DNA of 64,000 bases from Imperialibacter sp040222385 (GTDB lineage: Bacteria; Bacteroidota; Bacteroidia; Cytophagales; Cyclobacteriaceae): NCBI RefSeq assembly GCF_040222385.1, contig NZ_JAVKDF010000023.1, positions 1 to 64,000 of the forward strand. Direction: 5' to 3'. Below the pieces are notes generated by a model. That model searched no databases and had not been told where the DNA came from. It worked only from the letters and a program-made list of their open reading frames with translations. The translations under genes were made by a program, and so were the position numbers. Of the stretch, positions 28,501-37,611 are shown in pieces (the first letter of the stretch is position 1; every line of letters starts with the position of its first letter).

Positions 28501-30367
28501 CGTCGTTACGATCTCAGCATTTACCGACATCACTTGCCATGGTGAGGATGACGGCACTATTTCCGGAACTGTTGCGGGCGGCACTGGCAGCTTCGTGTTG
28601 AAACTAAATGGCACAGTGTTGGACGCCACGCCGGTTACCAGCACTTTCTCGTTCAATAGTCTGGCTCCCGGAACTTATATTGTTACTGCAGAGGACGTCA
28701 ACGCATGCACGGGAACCTCCACCTCCGTCACCATTTCTGAGCCATCGGCATTGGTGCTGTCGCTGAACGCTTCCAACCTCACTTGCTACCAGAACGGCAG
28801 CGGAGCGATTGCTGCCTCCGCCTCGGGGGGCACCGGCGCCCTCACCTACAGCATAGATGGCACAAACTACCAAACGTCTTCTGACTTCACGGGGTTGTCG
28901 GTCGGTGACTACACGGTGACAGTTAAGGATAGTAAGGGATGTTCCGCAACAGCCGATGTCTCACTGACGCAACCCGACGAAGTATTGGCAGTGGCAACCA
29001 CCACGGAGGCCAGCTGCATCGGAAGCCTGAATGGTTCGGTGACCATCGAGGTTACGAATGGTGTGGCGCCGCTGTCCTTTAGTATCAATGGTGGAGCGCC
29101 GCAGACGAGCAATGTGTTTGATCAGCTCAACCCGGGCACCTACAGCGTAGCAGTATCAGATGCCAATGGTTGTGGCCCGACTTTGACAGACATAAATGTC
29201 AGTGCTACTGTAGTTATTACCCCAACGGCCACAGTCACTAACGTAGCCTGTCATGGTACTTCAACTGGTGCTATTAGCCTCTCACCCAGCGGAGGCGCAG
29301 CTCCCTATGAATACAGCATAGATGGAATCAACTTTGCAGCAGGCAGCGAATTTACCGGCCTTGCAGCTGGCGCCTATTCCCTTACAGTGAAAGATGCAAA
29401 TGGCTGTACGGCTATCTCTGAGGCTGTTGTCACGCAGCCAAATGTCCTTACAGTCGAGGCTGGATCAATTTCCCCGACCTGCACCAATGGCCCCGATGGA
29501 AGCATCGACATCACAGCTGCGGGTGGAACAGCACCATATAGCTACAGCATCGACGGGGCCGATTTTCAGGAAAGCAACAGTTTTTCTGGACTTGCTGCTG
29601 GCGACTACGCAGTAGCAGTAAAAGATGCTAATGGCTGCGTAGTAGAAGTAGCTGTGGCCATCACAGCGCCGAATGGATTTTCCGTGCAGGCGACTGCCGC
29701 CGATGTCACCTGCTCTGGCCTGACTGACGGCTCGGTAAGCTTGCAGGTTACTGGCCCTGAAAATGCCTCTTATAGTTACAGCCTGGATGGCGAAAGCTTT
29801 CAGGAGGCTGCTACATTCGACGGACTGGCGGCGGGTGACTACGCTTTCACTGTTAAAAATGGGTCAGGATGCACAGTGGAAACGACTGCGGTTATTTCTT
29901 CTCCTTCGGTATTATCGCTTTCACTAAGTGAAATAGGTGGTGCCGTAGCAGCTACCGCCGAAGGAGGAACTTCACCCTACACTTACTCCAGCAATGGCAC
30001 CGACTTTCAGGAAAGCAATTTATTTGACCTAACACCGGGTGATTACACCATCACAGTGAAAGACGCAAATGGCTGCGAAGCTACCGCTCAGGTAAGCATC
30101 GAACTGGAAACAGGAGTGGGTGACGACCTTTTTGACCAGGGGATCATTGCCTATCCTAACCCTGCCAGTCATGCCATTACATTCAATGCTACTACTATAA
30201 CAACTGTGCGCTTATTTGACCTGTCGGGTAACAGGGTGCTGACGGTGAACAATTATCGAACACGGGAAAGTATCGATCTGTCGCACCTTGTGCCCGGTGT
30301 GGTCATTGTTGAATTGGAATTGACAACTGGAGAAAGAATTAAACAAAGACTGATTATCGAAAGGTGA
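25559..30367 (+). CDS. Giant T9SS-exported protein with two parallel beta-helix domains and SprB repeats
   Basis: The 1602-aa protein has an extended N-terminus with signal peptide (VMVVITLLVVCSGAWAQ). Residues ~36-380 form a right-handed beta-helix ending in a choice-of-anchor-Q-like 'CSPAVDQGDN...DLGAYE'. Residues ~382-535 hold two SprB-like repeats. A second beta-helix (~537-897) ends in 'CSPAINSGDN...DVGAHE'. Eight more ~77-residue SprB-like repeats (~900-1518) follow, each with a 'TC' near the start and 'GC' near the end. Residues ~1527-1602 are a type-A T9SS sorting domain ('AYPNPASHAITF' to 'KQRLIIER'). SprB is the gliding adhesin of flavobacteria; this protein is likely a cell-surface or released adhesin. 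Its last 875 bp plus terminator are shared with the gene at 33423. Confidence 0.92.
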   Translation: MDTFSQTYSQRNTALKRVMVVITLLVVCSGAWAQKVHVDRNATGNGDGASWANAVTDLQSAIDLAATVANSSNPVQVWVKADTYKPTTGTDRTIRFKIKNYVEMYGGFDGSESSLSQRDIGKNLTVISGDIGVLDDRTDNSQGLFLIDASVNGPIFFDGFVIENAYDPSNVSTFGIITPESGATPTSVTFSNCTFSSNDVGFGSVLGYGSPSARFYSCKFLDNFGTAIWSTSAVEVYNSLFTGNVHSIYIQLGTVTVSNSTFASNSGNGLFLQNQGTPIASSIHNNIFWQNTGTDITVQGNASENITASNNLVQDAFTFGSNTITPDPQFTDAANGDFSISNCSPAVDQGDNSILPGSLTTDLAGNSRTFNGTIDLGAYENQITPLFFSAVEVGDAVCYGEATGQISVNAGGGTGPLPTYSKDGINFSSISVFQNLAAGSHTIYTTDGTCIYSEEFTVAEPAAVEFSFKTVEGVVGNKIEVTATGGVGPYRYSPNGVSYQSGNQLSINASGSYDIYVKDGNSCVATKSAYFTSSGNRVVFVDPDAAGTADGSSWANAFTDLQSAIDLAANSGSLDYPSQVWVKAGDYFPTTTTTQSITFIHKNYVGIYGGFAGSETALSQRNIDANVTRLSADIGVKNDSTDNSYGILTVGDLAADYALVDGLFFEGIYALSYSATSGAISMGGTANNLIINNCRFKHNLGHLGACVQANDANVNSTILVSNSSFITNGFFATSSYVGSAIVNRNQVHVSNSIFIENKSGSGGAFNLRPSGDLTLENCTLYNNSAGNSYGAINGTASGATLTINNSIIWGSTSGNGSSVGGITAINNSILDFGSSANTVIVEDPQFLDVANFDLSLKGCSPAINSGDNILITGSSALDFGGGGRVFDNTVDVGAHEYRFLPVSFSAATADDVTCNGGADGVITISASGGQGVIEYSIDGTSFSSNTVFSGLVPGDYTVYARELTEGCTISQSLVVNEPDLVVVTISAFTDITCHGEDDGTISGTVAGGTGSFVLKLNGTVLDATPVTSTFSFNSLAPGTYIVTAEDVNACTGTSTSVTISEPSALVLSLNASNLTCYQNGSGAIAASASGGTGALTYSIDGTNYQTSSDFTGLSVGDYTVTVKDSKGCSATADVSLTQPDEVLAVATTTEASCIGSLNGSVTIEVTNGVAPLSFSINGGAPQTSNVFDQLNPGTYSVAVSDANGCGPTLTDINVSATVVITPTATVTNVACHGTSTGAISLSPSGGAAPYEYSIDGINFAAGSEFTGLAAGAYSLTVKDANGCTAISEAVVTQPNVLTVEAGSISPTCTNGPDGSIDITAAGGTAPYSYSIDGADFQESNSFSGLAAGDYAVAVKDANGCVVEVAVAITAPNGFSVQATAADVTCSGLTDGSVSLQVTGPENASYSYSLDGESFQEAATFDGLAAGDYAFTVKNGSGCTVETTAVISSPSVLSLSLSEIGGAVAATAEGGTSPYTYSSNGTDFQESNLFDLTPGDYTITVKDANGCEATAQVSIELETGVGDDLFDQGIIAYPNPASHAITFNATTITTVRLFDLSGNRVLTVNNYRTRESIDLSHLVPGVVIVELELTTGERIKQRLIIER

Positions 30368-30422
30368 TCCACAACAACCGTGATCATTGCGAAAGACCCT
30401 GCCATTGGCGGGGTTTTTTGTT
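29493..30422. repeat. 930-bp direct repeat, copy 1 (giant gene 1, 3' end)
   Basis: This block matches 36682-37611 with a constant offset of 7189 bp and no net insertion or deletion, differing at scattered bases. It covers the last three SprB repeats, the T9SS sorting domain, the stop codon and the terminator. Confidence 0.9.
30393..30422 (+). terminator. Rho-independent terminator of giant gene 1
   Basis: An 8-bp stem (ACCCTGCC / GGCGGGGT, one G-T pair) with a three-base loop and a run of six T lies about 30 bp after the stop. The same structure follows giant gene 2. Confidence 0.8.
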
Positions 30423-30558
30423 TGATAGTTTGTGCTACCGAATCAATTTACCTCGTCGAACAAAACGCTTGTTTCTAAAATCATCTCACTCATTATCTTT
30501 AAGGCGACGCTTGCTGATTGCAGGTCGGGTAATTGATGCCGTTGACTAACTTTTCGCA

Positions 30559-32550
30559 ATGAAGTATTTTCTTCTCGCAGCCTTATCTTTCATGAGTCAT
30601 TGTGGCTTGACCCAGGCGGCCACGCAGGCGATAGATAGGGCGAATACAAATCTTGAAGGAAATCGTCGTGACTCTGTAAAGGTGTATGCAAAACAAATCA
30701 TGGAATATGGTGCCAAAGAAGAAATTGACTCGCTGGCAGCCATAGGCAAATACTTTCTGGCAGAAGGGATACTTTACGAGGACCCGGCGGAATCATTGAC
30801 CTTGGCCAGCTCCGCTTTTGAGGTATTCATAAAAACTAAGATGAAACTCTATGCGGCCAGGGCGAAGAAAAGTATTGGGAACAGCTATAAACTCCTTTCC
30901 AAATACGAAGAATCAGTGGCTGCGTTTAAAGAGGCCATGCAACTTTTGGATGGTAACCAATCGTCGGCAGCAGTCAACCTGGGGGCAATTATCAATTATG
31001 GCATTGGCGCTGCATTACGTGACAATGCTCAATACAGAGAAGCGATCACTTACTTGCAAAAAACTGATAGCATTGCCGAGCGCATCCCTAATCCCTCAGT
31101 ACAGATCAGTGCATTGATTCAGATAGCCGCTATTTTTTTTGAAGTCAAGGACTTTGAAAAAGCGAAATCTTACTTCCTGCAGGCTGAACAAATGGCAGCT
31201 GATTCGGCTTACAGTAATCTCCGGTACTTCATCACAAATGGATTGGCGCACGTGTACAGAGAAGAAAACCAACTGGACAGCGCCTTATTGCTTTTTCAAA
31301 AAGCTTACCTGGGCTCAAAGGACATCCATGACGAAGTGAATGCCGCCGTTTATCTTTTCAACATCGCAGATTTACTCATGGAGATTGGCCTGGTGGATAG
31401 TGCCAAGGTGGTAAACGATGAAATGATGGCGGTGTCGGAAAAGATCGGACTGACAGAGAATATTGCTTTTGGGCATGAGATCAACTCTCGTTTTTTTATT
31501 AAAAAAAATCGACCGAAGGAGGCAGTAAAGAGTGCATTACAATCCTTGGAGATAAGTAAACAAATAGGAGACCCCGAGCAGCTGATTCGGGCAAGAAAGA
31601 ATTTATTTGAAATATACCGTGAGGCAGGTCATTTTGACATGGCACTTGATGCCTATTTAAAATACGATGTGCTAACCGATAGCCTTGAGCTGGCTCAGAA
31701 TATGGCCAGGATTGAGGAACTTCAAACAGAATATGAGACATCGAAAAAGGACCGATCAATTCTGCAGCTCCAACAGCAAAATGAAATCCAGGAACTGCAG
31801 CTGAGCAGACGGAACCTGCTGCTAATTGTGGTGGCAGTTGTATTGGTGGGGATCATTGTTGTCGGGGTGCTCTTTTATAGGCAGCGTAATTTGAGAAAAG
31901 ACAAAGAGGCAAATGACCTCAAGCAGAAGCTGCTGAGGGTACAATTAAACCCTCATTTTATGTTCAATTCACTTAACGCCATTCAAAACCTTGTTTTTAA
32001 GAATACAGATCGTCAGCGCACGGCCGACTACCTGGCCAGGTTCTCACAGCTGACTCGCCAGATTTTAGAGCTCAACCGGCGAGATTTTATTTCTTTAGAG
32101 GACGAGATCAAGTTCATCGAAAATTACATAGCTATCCAGCAGTTAAGGTTCGATGAGCCATTTCAGCATGAGTTAAGTGTTGATAGTGAAGTTGAATCCA
32201 ACGAGCTTTTGATTCCACCCATGATTACCCAACCCTTTCTCGAAAATGCGATTGAACATGGCATCATGAACAAGCAAGGAGATGGAAAAATTGCCATTAA
32301 ATTCTCATCCACTGCTACCCATCTGCAGATCCTGATAGAAGACAACGGTGTCGGTAGAGACCAGGCGTCGTTCAATCAGCGCAATAAAGCACATCGATCG
32401 CTGGCCACACAAATCACAATTGATAGACTGGCCAACATGGAGAAATCATTCAAAAAACGTGCGGTGATGGATATAAACGACATAGTAAAAGAGGGGCTGG
32501 TTTGTGGCACCAAAGTATTTTTCGAACTCCCATTAACCTACGCTCAATGA
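30559..32550 (+). CDS. TPR-domain sensor histidine kinase (LytS-type), module 2
   Basis: The 663-aa protein has the same design as the kinase at 22786: signal peptide (YFLLAALSFMSHCGLTQA), periplasmic TPR repeats (~30-385), coiled coil, one membrane helix ('LLLIVVAVVLVGIIVVGVLF', ~420-440), phospho-site H466 in 'NPHFMFNSLNAI', and HATPase motifs 'PFLENAIEHG' and 'DNGVGRDQA'. The TPR sensor region differs from that of module 1 far more than the kinase core does, so the two probably sense different signals. Its stop overlaps the regulator start (ATGA at 32547). Confidence 0.93.
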   Translation: MKYFLLAALSFMSHCGLTQAATQAIDRANTNLEGNRRDSVKVYAKQIMEYGAKEEIDSLAAIGKYFLAEGILYEDPAESLTLASSAFEVFIKTKMKLYAARAKKSIGNSYKLLSKYEESVAAFKEAMQLLDGNQSSAAVNLGAIINYGIGAALRDNAQYREAITYLQKTDSIAERIPNPSVQISALIQIAAIFFEVKDFEKAKSYFLQAEQMAADSAYSNLRYFITNGLAHVYREENQLDSALLLFQKAYLGSKDIHDEVNAAVYLFNIADLLMEIGLVDSAKVVNDEMMAVSEKIGLTENIAFGHEINSRFFIKKNRPKEAVKSALQSLEISKQIGDPEQLIRARKNLFEIYREAGHFDMALDAYLKYDVLTDSLELAQNMARIEELQTEYETSKKDRSILQLQQQNEIQELQLSRRNLLLIVVAVVLVGIIVVGVLFYRQRNLRKDKEANDLKQKLLRVQLNPHFMFNSLNAIQNLVFKNTDRQRTADYLARFSQLTRQILELNRRDFISLEDEIKFIENYIAIQQLRFDEPFQHELSVDSEVESNELLIPPMITQPFLENAIEHGIMNKQGDGKIAIKFSSTATHLQILIEDNGVGRDQASFNQRNKAHRSLATQITIDRLANMEKSFKKRAVMDINDIVKEGLVCGTKVFFELPLTYAQ

Positions 32551-33302
32551 AAATAAGGACCCTGGTAATAGACGACGAATCTGCCTTCATAGGCAATCTT
32601 GAAGCCATGTTGGAAGCTAAGCCCAACGACATCCAGTTGGTGGGCGCAGCTAGAAGCGTCGAAGAGGGCTTGCAGAAAATAGATGAACTGGAGCCTGACC
32701 TGGTATTTCTTGACATCCAAATGGAAGACGGAACAGGATTTGACCTATTGCAGCGATGCGATCGGAGAGATTTCAAGGTTGTTTTTGTTACTGCGTATGA
32801 TCAGTTCGCCATTGAGGCTTTTCGGTTCAGTGCCATCGACTATCTGCTAAAGCCAGTGGTTTCGGACGACTTATGGGCAGCAGTTGACAAGGCGAAGCTG
32901 GAGATGGAAAAATCAAAATTTGAGTTTCAGATCAGCATCTTGATGGACAATATTCATGAGCTCTCCAAGGATAAAAAGAAGCTCGTACTGCGAGAAGCTG
33001 AAACTTTACATGTAATTAAGCTGGAAGAAATTCTCTGGTGTACAGCTGAAGGTAGCTATACCACTTTCCACCTGATCGATGGCCAAAAGATTATGGTGTC
33101 TACTCATCTCAAAGAGTACGAGGCGATGCTGGAGAAAAATGGATTCTTCCGTGTACATCGGTCTTATTTGGTTAATGTCGGTAAGATCAAAAAGTTCGAT
33201 AAACGTGAAGGAGGCATTATTTACCTGGAGGGTAACGTGACCTTACCCGTCTCGGTTCGAAAAAAAGAACGGCTACTAATGCTGCTGGCCAACCTCATGT
33301 AG
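32547..33302 (+). CDS. LytTR-family response regulator, module 2
   Basis: The ATG at 32547 (MKIRTLVIDDES), overlapping the kinase stop, gives 251 aa; the frame is open from 32502 inside the kinase gene. Receiver domain with D9-D10 and phospho-site D56 in 'VFLDIQMED', and 'DYLLKP'. The LytTR domain (~150-248) has 'WCTAEGSYTTF' and 'FFRVHRSYLVNV', very close to the module 1 regulator. It is 120 bp upstream of giant gene 2. Confidence 0.94.
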   Translation: MKIRTLVIDDESAFIGNLEAMLEAKPNDIQLVGAARSVEEGLQKIDELEPDLVFLDIQMEDGTGFDLLQRCDRRDFKVVFVTAYDQFAIEAFRFSAIDYLLKPVVSDDLWAAVDKAKLEMEKSKFEFQISILMDNIHELSKDKKKLVLREAETLHVIKLEEILWCTAEGSYTTFHLIDGQKIMVSTHLKEYEAMLEKNGFFRVHRSYLVNVGKIKKFDKREGGIIYLEGNVTLPVSVRKKERLLMLLANLM

Positions 33303-33380
33303 GCCAACGCTCATCACGCTTATTCCTGTAACGGCACGCTTACCAACCAAGCATTGACGCTCGTTAGTACACTTTAAGAC

Positions 33381-33394
33381 TATCCGATCAATCA
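33381..33394 (+). promoter_or_regulatory. Motif shared by both giant-gene upstream regions (copy 2)
   Basis: TATCCGATCAATCA lies 42 bp before the start codon at 33423 and pairs with TATCCGGTGAATTA at 25513-25526. See that entry; role inferred. Confidence 0.35.
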
Positions 33395-33422
33395 TGGCAA
33401 TTTGCTAATAAAAAATTGCATC

Positions 33423-36400
33423 ATGATAAGATTGAAACGCCTATTGTTCATCATCAGCCAACTATGCTTCACTTTCAATGTGATCGCTCAGGATTGGAGC
33501 CTTGATACAACACTTGAAGAACCTTCTGGAACTATATCCGATGCATCTTTTGGTAGATCAGTTGCGATAAGCGGTAACCTCGCTATTGTAGGCTCACCGG
33601 ACGAATCAGTTGGAGGAATTGTATACATTTATGAGAAGGCCAATGGCTCATGGAGCCAAATCAATCAACTACAACTACCTACACCCGTATCTACCGATTT
33701 ATTTGGGTACTCTGTCGATATAGAGGGAGATGTTGTGGCTGTGGGAGCGCCTGGTCACATTACAACTTTTGAGACTGGAGCCGTTTTTGTCTTTGAAAAA
33801 CCTGCAACCGGTTGGAGTGGCGCTATAAGTTTTACTCAGATTAATTCGCCAATGCCAAGTGGAGGAGGCGAGTTTGGGTTCTCAATCGATCTTAGGGGAG
33901 ATGATCTTTTAGTAGGGGCACCAATCGAAGGGATCACAGGAAGGGCGCACCTCTTTTCCAAGGCTTCTAGTGCCAGCTGGTCCGCAGCAAGTCTTGCCGC
34001 CACTCTTCAGCATAGTGTTCTTTCCAATGACAGGCTTGGCTATACCGTAGCCTTGGCTGATGATTTTGCTGTGCTTGGCTGCCCACGTTGTGGCAACGAA
34101 CAGGGAAATGGCTTCATTTATGAAAAAGGGGCTGGTTGGTCAAGTAAAACGACGGCGGATGCCGTTATCAGGAATGTTAACCGACAAGTAAACGATAATT
34201 TTGGGTGGGAAATAGCGGCCGACGGTGACAGGATCGCCGTATGGGCAAAAAAATATTCTCAAGTATATATTTTTAATAGGCCAACTACAGGCTGGGGTGC
34301 AGATTTTACTGCCAATGGTGCCATCCTTCCATCCTACCTTGTACTTCCAGGCATCTCCGATGCATACCAGTTTGGAAACTCAATATCATTAGATGGCGAT
34401 AGAATAGCGGTTGGATCGCCCAGTTATGAAGGTTCAGGGCGGGTTTATATTTATGAGCTTGGAACAACTGCTGCTACTCTTGTGCAAGAACTGGCAGCTC
34501 CTGAAACACTTTCTGCTGCTTTTGGTGTGAGTGTGGCTATCGACGGTAACTCACTCATTGCTGGCGATAGCTATATAAACTCAGGAATAGGGAAGTCTTA
34601 CCTCTACGAGTATCGCTATGAAGTTGATAAAGCTCAAACCATCTGCTTCAATGACACCTATACTTTCGGCTCACAAACGCTGAGCACAAATGGCATCTAC
34701 ATAGAGTCCTTTGTCGCTCAGAATGGCCTGGATTCTCTTGTTACCCTTGATTTTAGCGTGGCGGCTTCGCAATTGGTTGGCTCAATAGTGTCATATCAGG
34801 ACCCAAACTGTTTTGGATCCAGCGACGGATCAGCGACTTTCGCCGCCTCTGGCGGTACCCCTCCTTATGAATTTAGTTTTGACGGTGGAGCCTTTGGTAG
34901 CAATAACGAATTCTCAGGTTTGGCTGATGGTTCTTATAGTGTGGTCATCAGAGATGCGATAGGGTGCACTGTTACGAAAAATGTGTTTCTTTTTGAACCG
35001 GGTACCCCACTGAATGTATCAGCTTCAGGAACTGACCTAGCTTGTTATTTGGGCAAAGATGGAATCATCACTGTAGCAGCATCTGGCGGCACGCCCAACT
35101 ATTCTTACTCTGTTGATGGCGTCAATTATCAGTCGGCTGCGACGATCACAAACCTTGACGCTGGCACTTATACGGTATATGCCAAAGATGCCAACGGCTG
35201 CGTGGCTACGATAGCAGGAATTACTTTGAGCCAACCGCCGGCCATTACCATTGTTGGGTCGTCAACGAACGTTTCATGTTATGGTGGATCTAATGGGGAA
35301 ATAAACATTACAGCCGTGTCTGGAGGTAATGGAGGCCCCTTTGAGTTTAGCAAGGACGGGGTCAACTACCAAAGTTCAGCACTGTTTACCGGGTTGAGCG
35401 CTGGTGTCACCACTATTTATATCAAGGACGGCACCGGGTGCGTATCTCAGGAGGATTGGACAATCCTCCAACCGAATGAGATAGTTGTCAGTCCAGTTGC
35501 CAGCTCGACGACCACTTGTGGAGGCAGCGATGGAGCACTTGAGGCGAACCTTTCTGGAGGTGTCGGCCCATTCCAGTTTAGCCTTGATGGCGTTAATTTT
35601 CAAGCCTCTAATGTATTTAATGGCCTGGCAGCAGGTGACTACACGGTCTACATAATAGACGCTAACGATTGTCAGGTATCAACTGTGGTGAAAGTAAATG
35701 ATCCGGATTTATTTACACTGGCGACAACTGTGATTAACTCAACTTGCGCTGGTTCTAATAATGGATCTGTCAATATTTTGCCTGACCCGACTGGTAGCAA
35801 TTATCAGTTCAGTCTTGATGGTACTAATTTTCAAGTTTCCTCACAGTTTGAAAACCTGGCACCCGGTTCGTACACTGCCACAGTCACAGACGACAAACAA
35901 TGCGAGAACAGTGTACAATTTCTCATAGCCGAACCAGCTCAGCTTGAAGCGACTGTTGCCACAGCGGAGGTTTCTTGTAAGGATGGAGCCAATGGTACCA
36001 TAACCATCACCGCTTCGGGTGGTACAGCGCCCTACAGTTACAGCCTGGATGGAACAAGCTTTCAATCCGAAGAAGTCTTTTCGAGCCTTGGGGCCAGCAA
36101 CTATACTGTTACGGTAAAGGACGCCAATGGCTGCACAGCAACACCAACAGCAGTAATTGAAGAGCCTGATGCCCTTTTGATATCTGTTGTCAAAACAAAT
36201 GTCACTTGCCAGGGTACCTCAACTGGCTCAGCTAATATTTCAGTTACGGGGGGTAAGGCCCCTTATCAGTACAGCACGGATGGGACGAGTTTTGCAGCAG
36301 CCAACGAATTTTTTGGATTGGTAGCAGGCACCTATTCCTTTACCGTAAAGGATGCCAATGGCTGCACCGTAAATACTGAGGCTATCATCACAGAACCAAT

Positions 36401-37556
36401 GGCTTTGATTGCCACGGTAGTATCCAGCTCGTCAACATGCGCTAGCCTAACCAATGGAAGCATCGACATTACGGCTACGGGTGGAACAGCACCATACAGC
36501 TACAGCATCAATGGGGCCGATTTTCAGGAAAGCAGTGGTTTCTCTGGATTTGCCGCTGGTGACTACACAGTAGCAGTAAAAGATGCCAATGGCTGCACAG
36601 TAAATGCTGAGGCTATCATCACAGAACCAATGGCTTTGATTGCCATGGTAGTATCCACCTCGCCAACATGCGCTGTGTTAACCGATGGAAGCATCGGCAT
36701 CACAGCTACGGGTGGAACAGCACCTTACAGCTACAGCATCGATGGGGCCGATTTTCAGGAAAGCAACAGTTTTTCTGGACTTGCCACTGGCGACTACGCA
36801 GTAGCGGTAAAAGATGCTAATGGCTGCCTAGTAGAAGTAGCTGTGGCCATCACAGCACCGAATGGATTTTCCGTGCAGGCAACTGCCGCCGATGTCACCT
36901 GCTCTAGCCTGACTGACGGTTCGGTAAGCTTGCAGGTTACTGGCCCTGAAAATGCTTCTTATACCTACAGCATCGATGGCGAAAGCTTTCAGGAGGCTAC
37001 GGCATTCGACGGACTGGCGGCGGGTGACTACGCTTTCACTGTTAAAAATGGGTCAGGATGCACAGTGGAAACGACTGCGGTTATTTCTTCTCCTTCGGTA
37101 TTATCACTTTCACTAAGTGAAACAGGTGGTGCGGTGGCAGCTACCGCCGAAGGAGGAACCTCACCCTACAGCTACTCCAGCAATGGCACCGACTTTCAGG
37201 AAAGCAATTTATTTGACCTAACACCAGGTGATTACACCATCACAGTGAAAGACGCAAATGGCTGCGAAGCTACCGCACAGGTAACTATCGCACTGGAAAC
37301 CGGATTGGGTGACGACTTTTTTGACCAGGGGATCATTGCCTACCCTAACCCTGCCAGCCACGCTATTACATTCAATGCTACTACCATAAAAGCTGTGCGC
37401 TTATATGACCTGTCGGGTAACAGGGTGCTGACGGTGAACAATTATCGAACACGGGAAAGTATCGATCTGTCGCACCTTGTGCCTGGCGTGGTTATCGTGG
37501 AGCTGGAATTATCAACCGGAAAGAGGATTAAACAAAGACTGATTATCGAAAGATAG
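33423..37556 (+). CDS. Giant T9SS-exported protein with FG-GAP-like propeller and SprB repeats
   Basis: The ATG at 33423 (MIRLKRLLFIISQLCFTFNVIAQ, a signal peptide) gives 1377 aa; the frame is open from 33402. Residues ~25-395 are FG-GAP/integrin-propeller-like repeats, each with the pattern 'FGxSVxxxGDxxxVGAP' and 'VFxFEK'. A short linker precedes eleven ~77-residue SprB-like repeats (~450-1294) with paired Cys, and a type-A T9SS sorting domain (~1300-1377). Repeats 8 and 9 are nearly identical at the DNA level (231-bp period from 36369), indicating a recent tandem duplication. The last ~875 bp match giant gene 1. It is likely a second surface adhesin with a different binding head. Confidence 0.92.
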   Translation: MIRLKRLLFIISQLCFTFNVIAQDWSLDTTLEEPSGTISDASFGRSVAISGNLAIVGSPDESVGGIVYIYEKANGSWSQINQLQLPTPVSTDLFGYSVDIEGDVVAVGAPGHITTFETGAVFVFEKPATGWSGAISFTQINSPMPSGGGEFGFSIDLRGDDLLVGAPIEGITGRAHLFSKASSASWSAASLAATLQHSVLSNDRLGYTVALADDFAVLGCPRCGNEQGNGFIYEKGAGWSSKTTADAVIRNVNRQVNDNFGWEIAADGDRIAVWAKKYSQVYIFNRPTTGWGADFTANGAILPSYLVLPGISDAYQFGNSISLDGDRIAVGSPSYEGSGRVYIYELGTTAATLVQELAAPETLSAAFGVSVAIDGNSLIAGDSYINSGIGKSYLYEYRYEVDKAQTICFNDTYTFGSQTLSTNGIYIESFVAQNGLDSLVTLDFSVAASQLVGSIVSYQDPNCFGSSDGSATFAASGGTPPYEFSFDGGAFGSNNEFSGLADGSYSVVIRDAIGCTVTKNVFLFEPGTPLNVSASGTDLACYLGKDGIITVAASGGTPNYSYSVDGVNYQSAATITNLDAGTYTVYAKDANGCVATIAGITLSQPPAITIVGSSTNVSCYGGSNGEINITAVSGGNGGPFEFSKDGVNYQSSALFTGLSAGVTTIYIKDGTGCVSQEDWTILQPNEIVVSPVASSTTTCGGSDGALEANLSGGVGPFQFSLDGVNFQASNVFNGLAAGDYTVYIIDANDCQVSTVVKVNDPDLFTLATTVINSTCAGSNNGSVNILPDPTGSNYQFSLDGTNFQVSSQFENLAPGSYTATVTDDKQCENSVQFLIAEPAQLEATVATAEVSCKDGANGTITITASGGTAPYSYSLDGTSFQSEEVFSSLGASNYTVTVKDANGCTATPTAVIEEPDALLISVVKTNVTCQGTSTGSANISVTGGKAPYQYSTDGTSFAAANEFFGLVAGTYSFTVKDANGCTVNTEAIITEPMALIATVVSSSSTCASLTNGSIDITATGGTAPYSYSINGADFQESSGFSGFAAGDYTVAVKDANGCTVNAEAIITEPMALIAMVVSTSPTCAVLTDGSIGITATGGTAPYSYSIDGADFQESNSFSGLATGDYAVAVKDANGCLVEVAVAITAPNGFSVQATAADVTCSSLTDGSVSLQVTGPENASYTYSIDGESFQEATAFDGLAAGDYAFTVKNGSGCTVETTAVISSPSVLSLSLSETGGAVAATAEGGTSPYSYSSNGTDFQESNLFDLTPGDYTITVKDANGCEATAQVTIALETGLGDDFFDQGIIAYPNPASHAITFNATTIKAVRLYDLSGNRVLTVNNYRTRESIDLSHLVPGVVIVELELSTGKRIKQRLIIER
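36369..36830 (+). repeat. Tandem 231-bp repeat inside giant gene 2
   Basis: Two adjacent 77-codon units start at 36369 and 36600 and begin with almost the same DNA (GTAAATACTGAGGCTATCAT versus GTAAATGCTGAGGCTATCAT), continuing through the SprB unit with few changes. Other SprB units in the gene are far more divergent. Confidence 0.8.
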
Positions 37557-37611
37557 TCCACAACAACCGTGATCATTACGAAAGACCCTGCCGCTGGCGG
37601 GGTTTTTTGTT
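36682..37611. repeat. 930-bp direct repeat, copy 2 (giant gene 2, 3' end)
   Basis: Second copy of the block at 29493-30422 (offset 7189 bp, in frame). It includes the T9SS domain, stop and terminator. Similarity ends just after the T run in both places. Confidence 0.9.
37583..37611 (+). terminator. Rho-independent terminator of giant gene 2
   Basis: ACCCTGCC and GGCGGGGT form an 8-bp stem followed by six T. It is the counterpart of the hairpin at 30393. Confidence 0.8.

Noticed and set aside
28260..30110. Regular ~230-bp repeats considered as a CRISPR or satellite array
   Set aside because: The repeats are in-frame SprB protein units with divergent DNA; there are no short identical repeats with unique spacers.
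30469..30501. TTG...TATCTTTA promoter before the second kinase
   Set aside because: It misses one base in the -7 box and the spacer is 22 bp; too weak to list as a feature.
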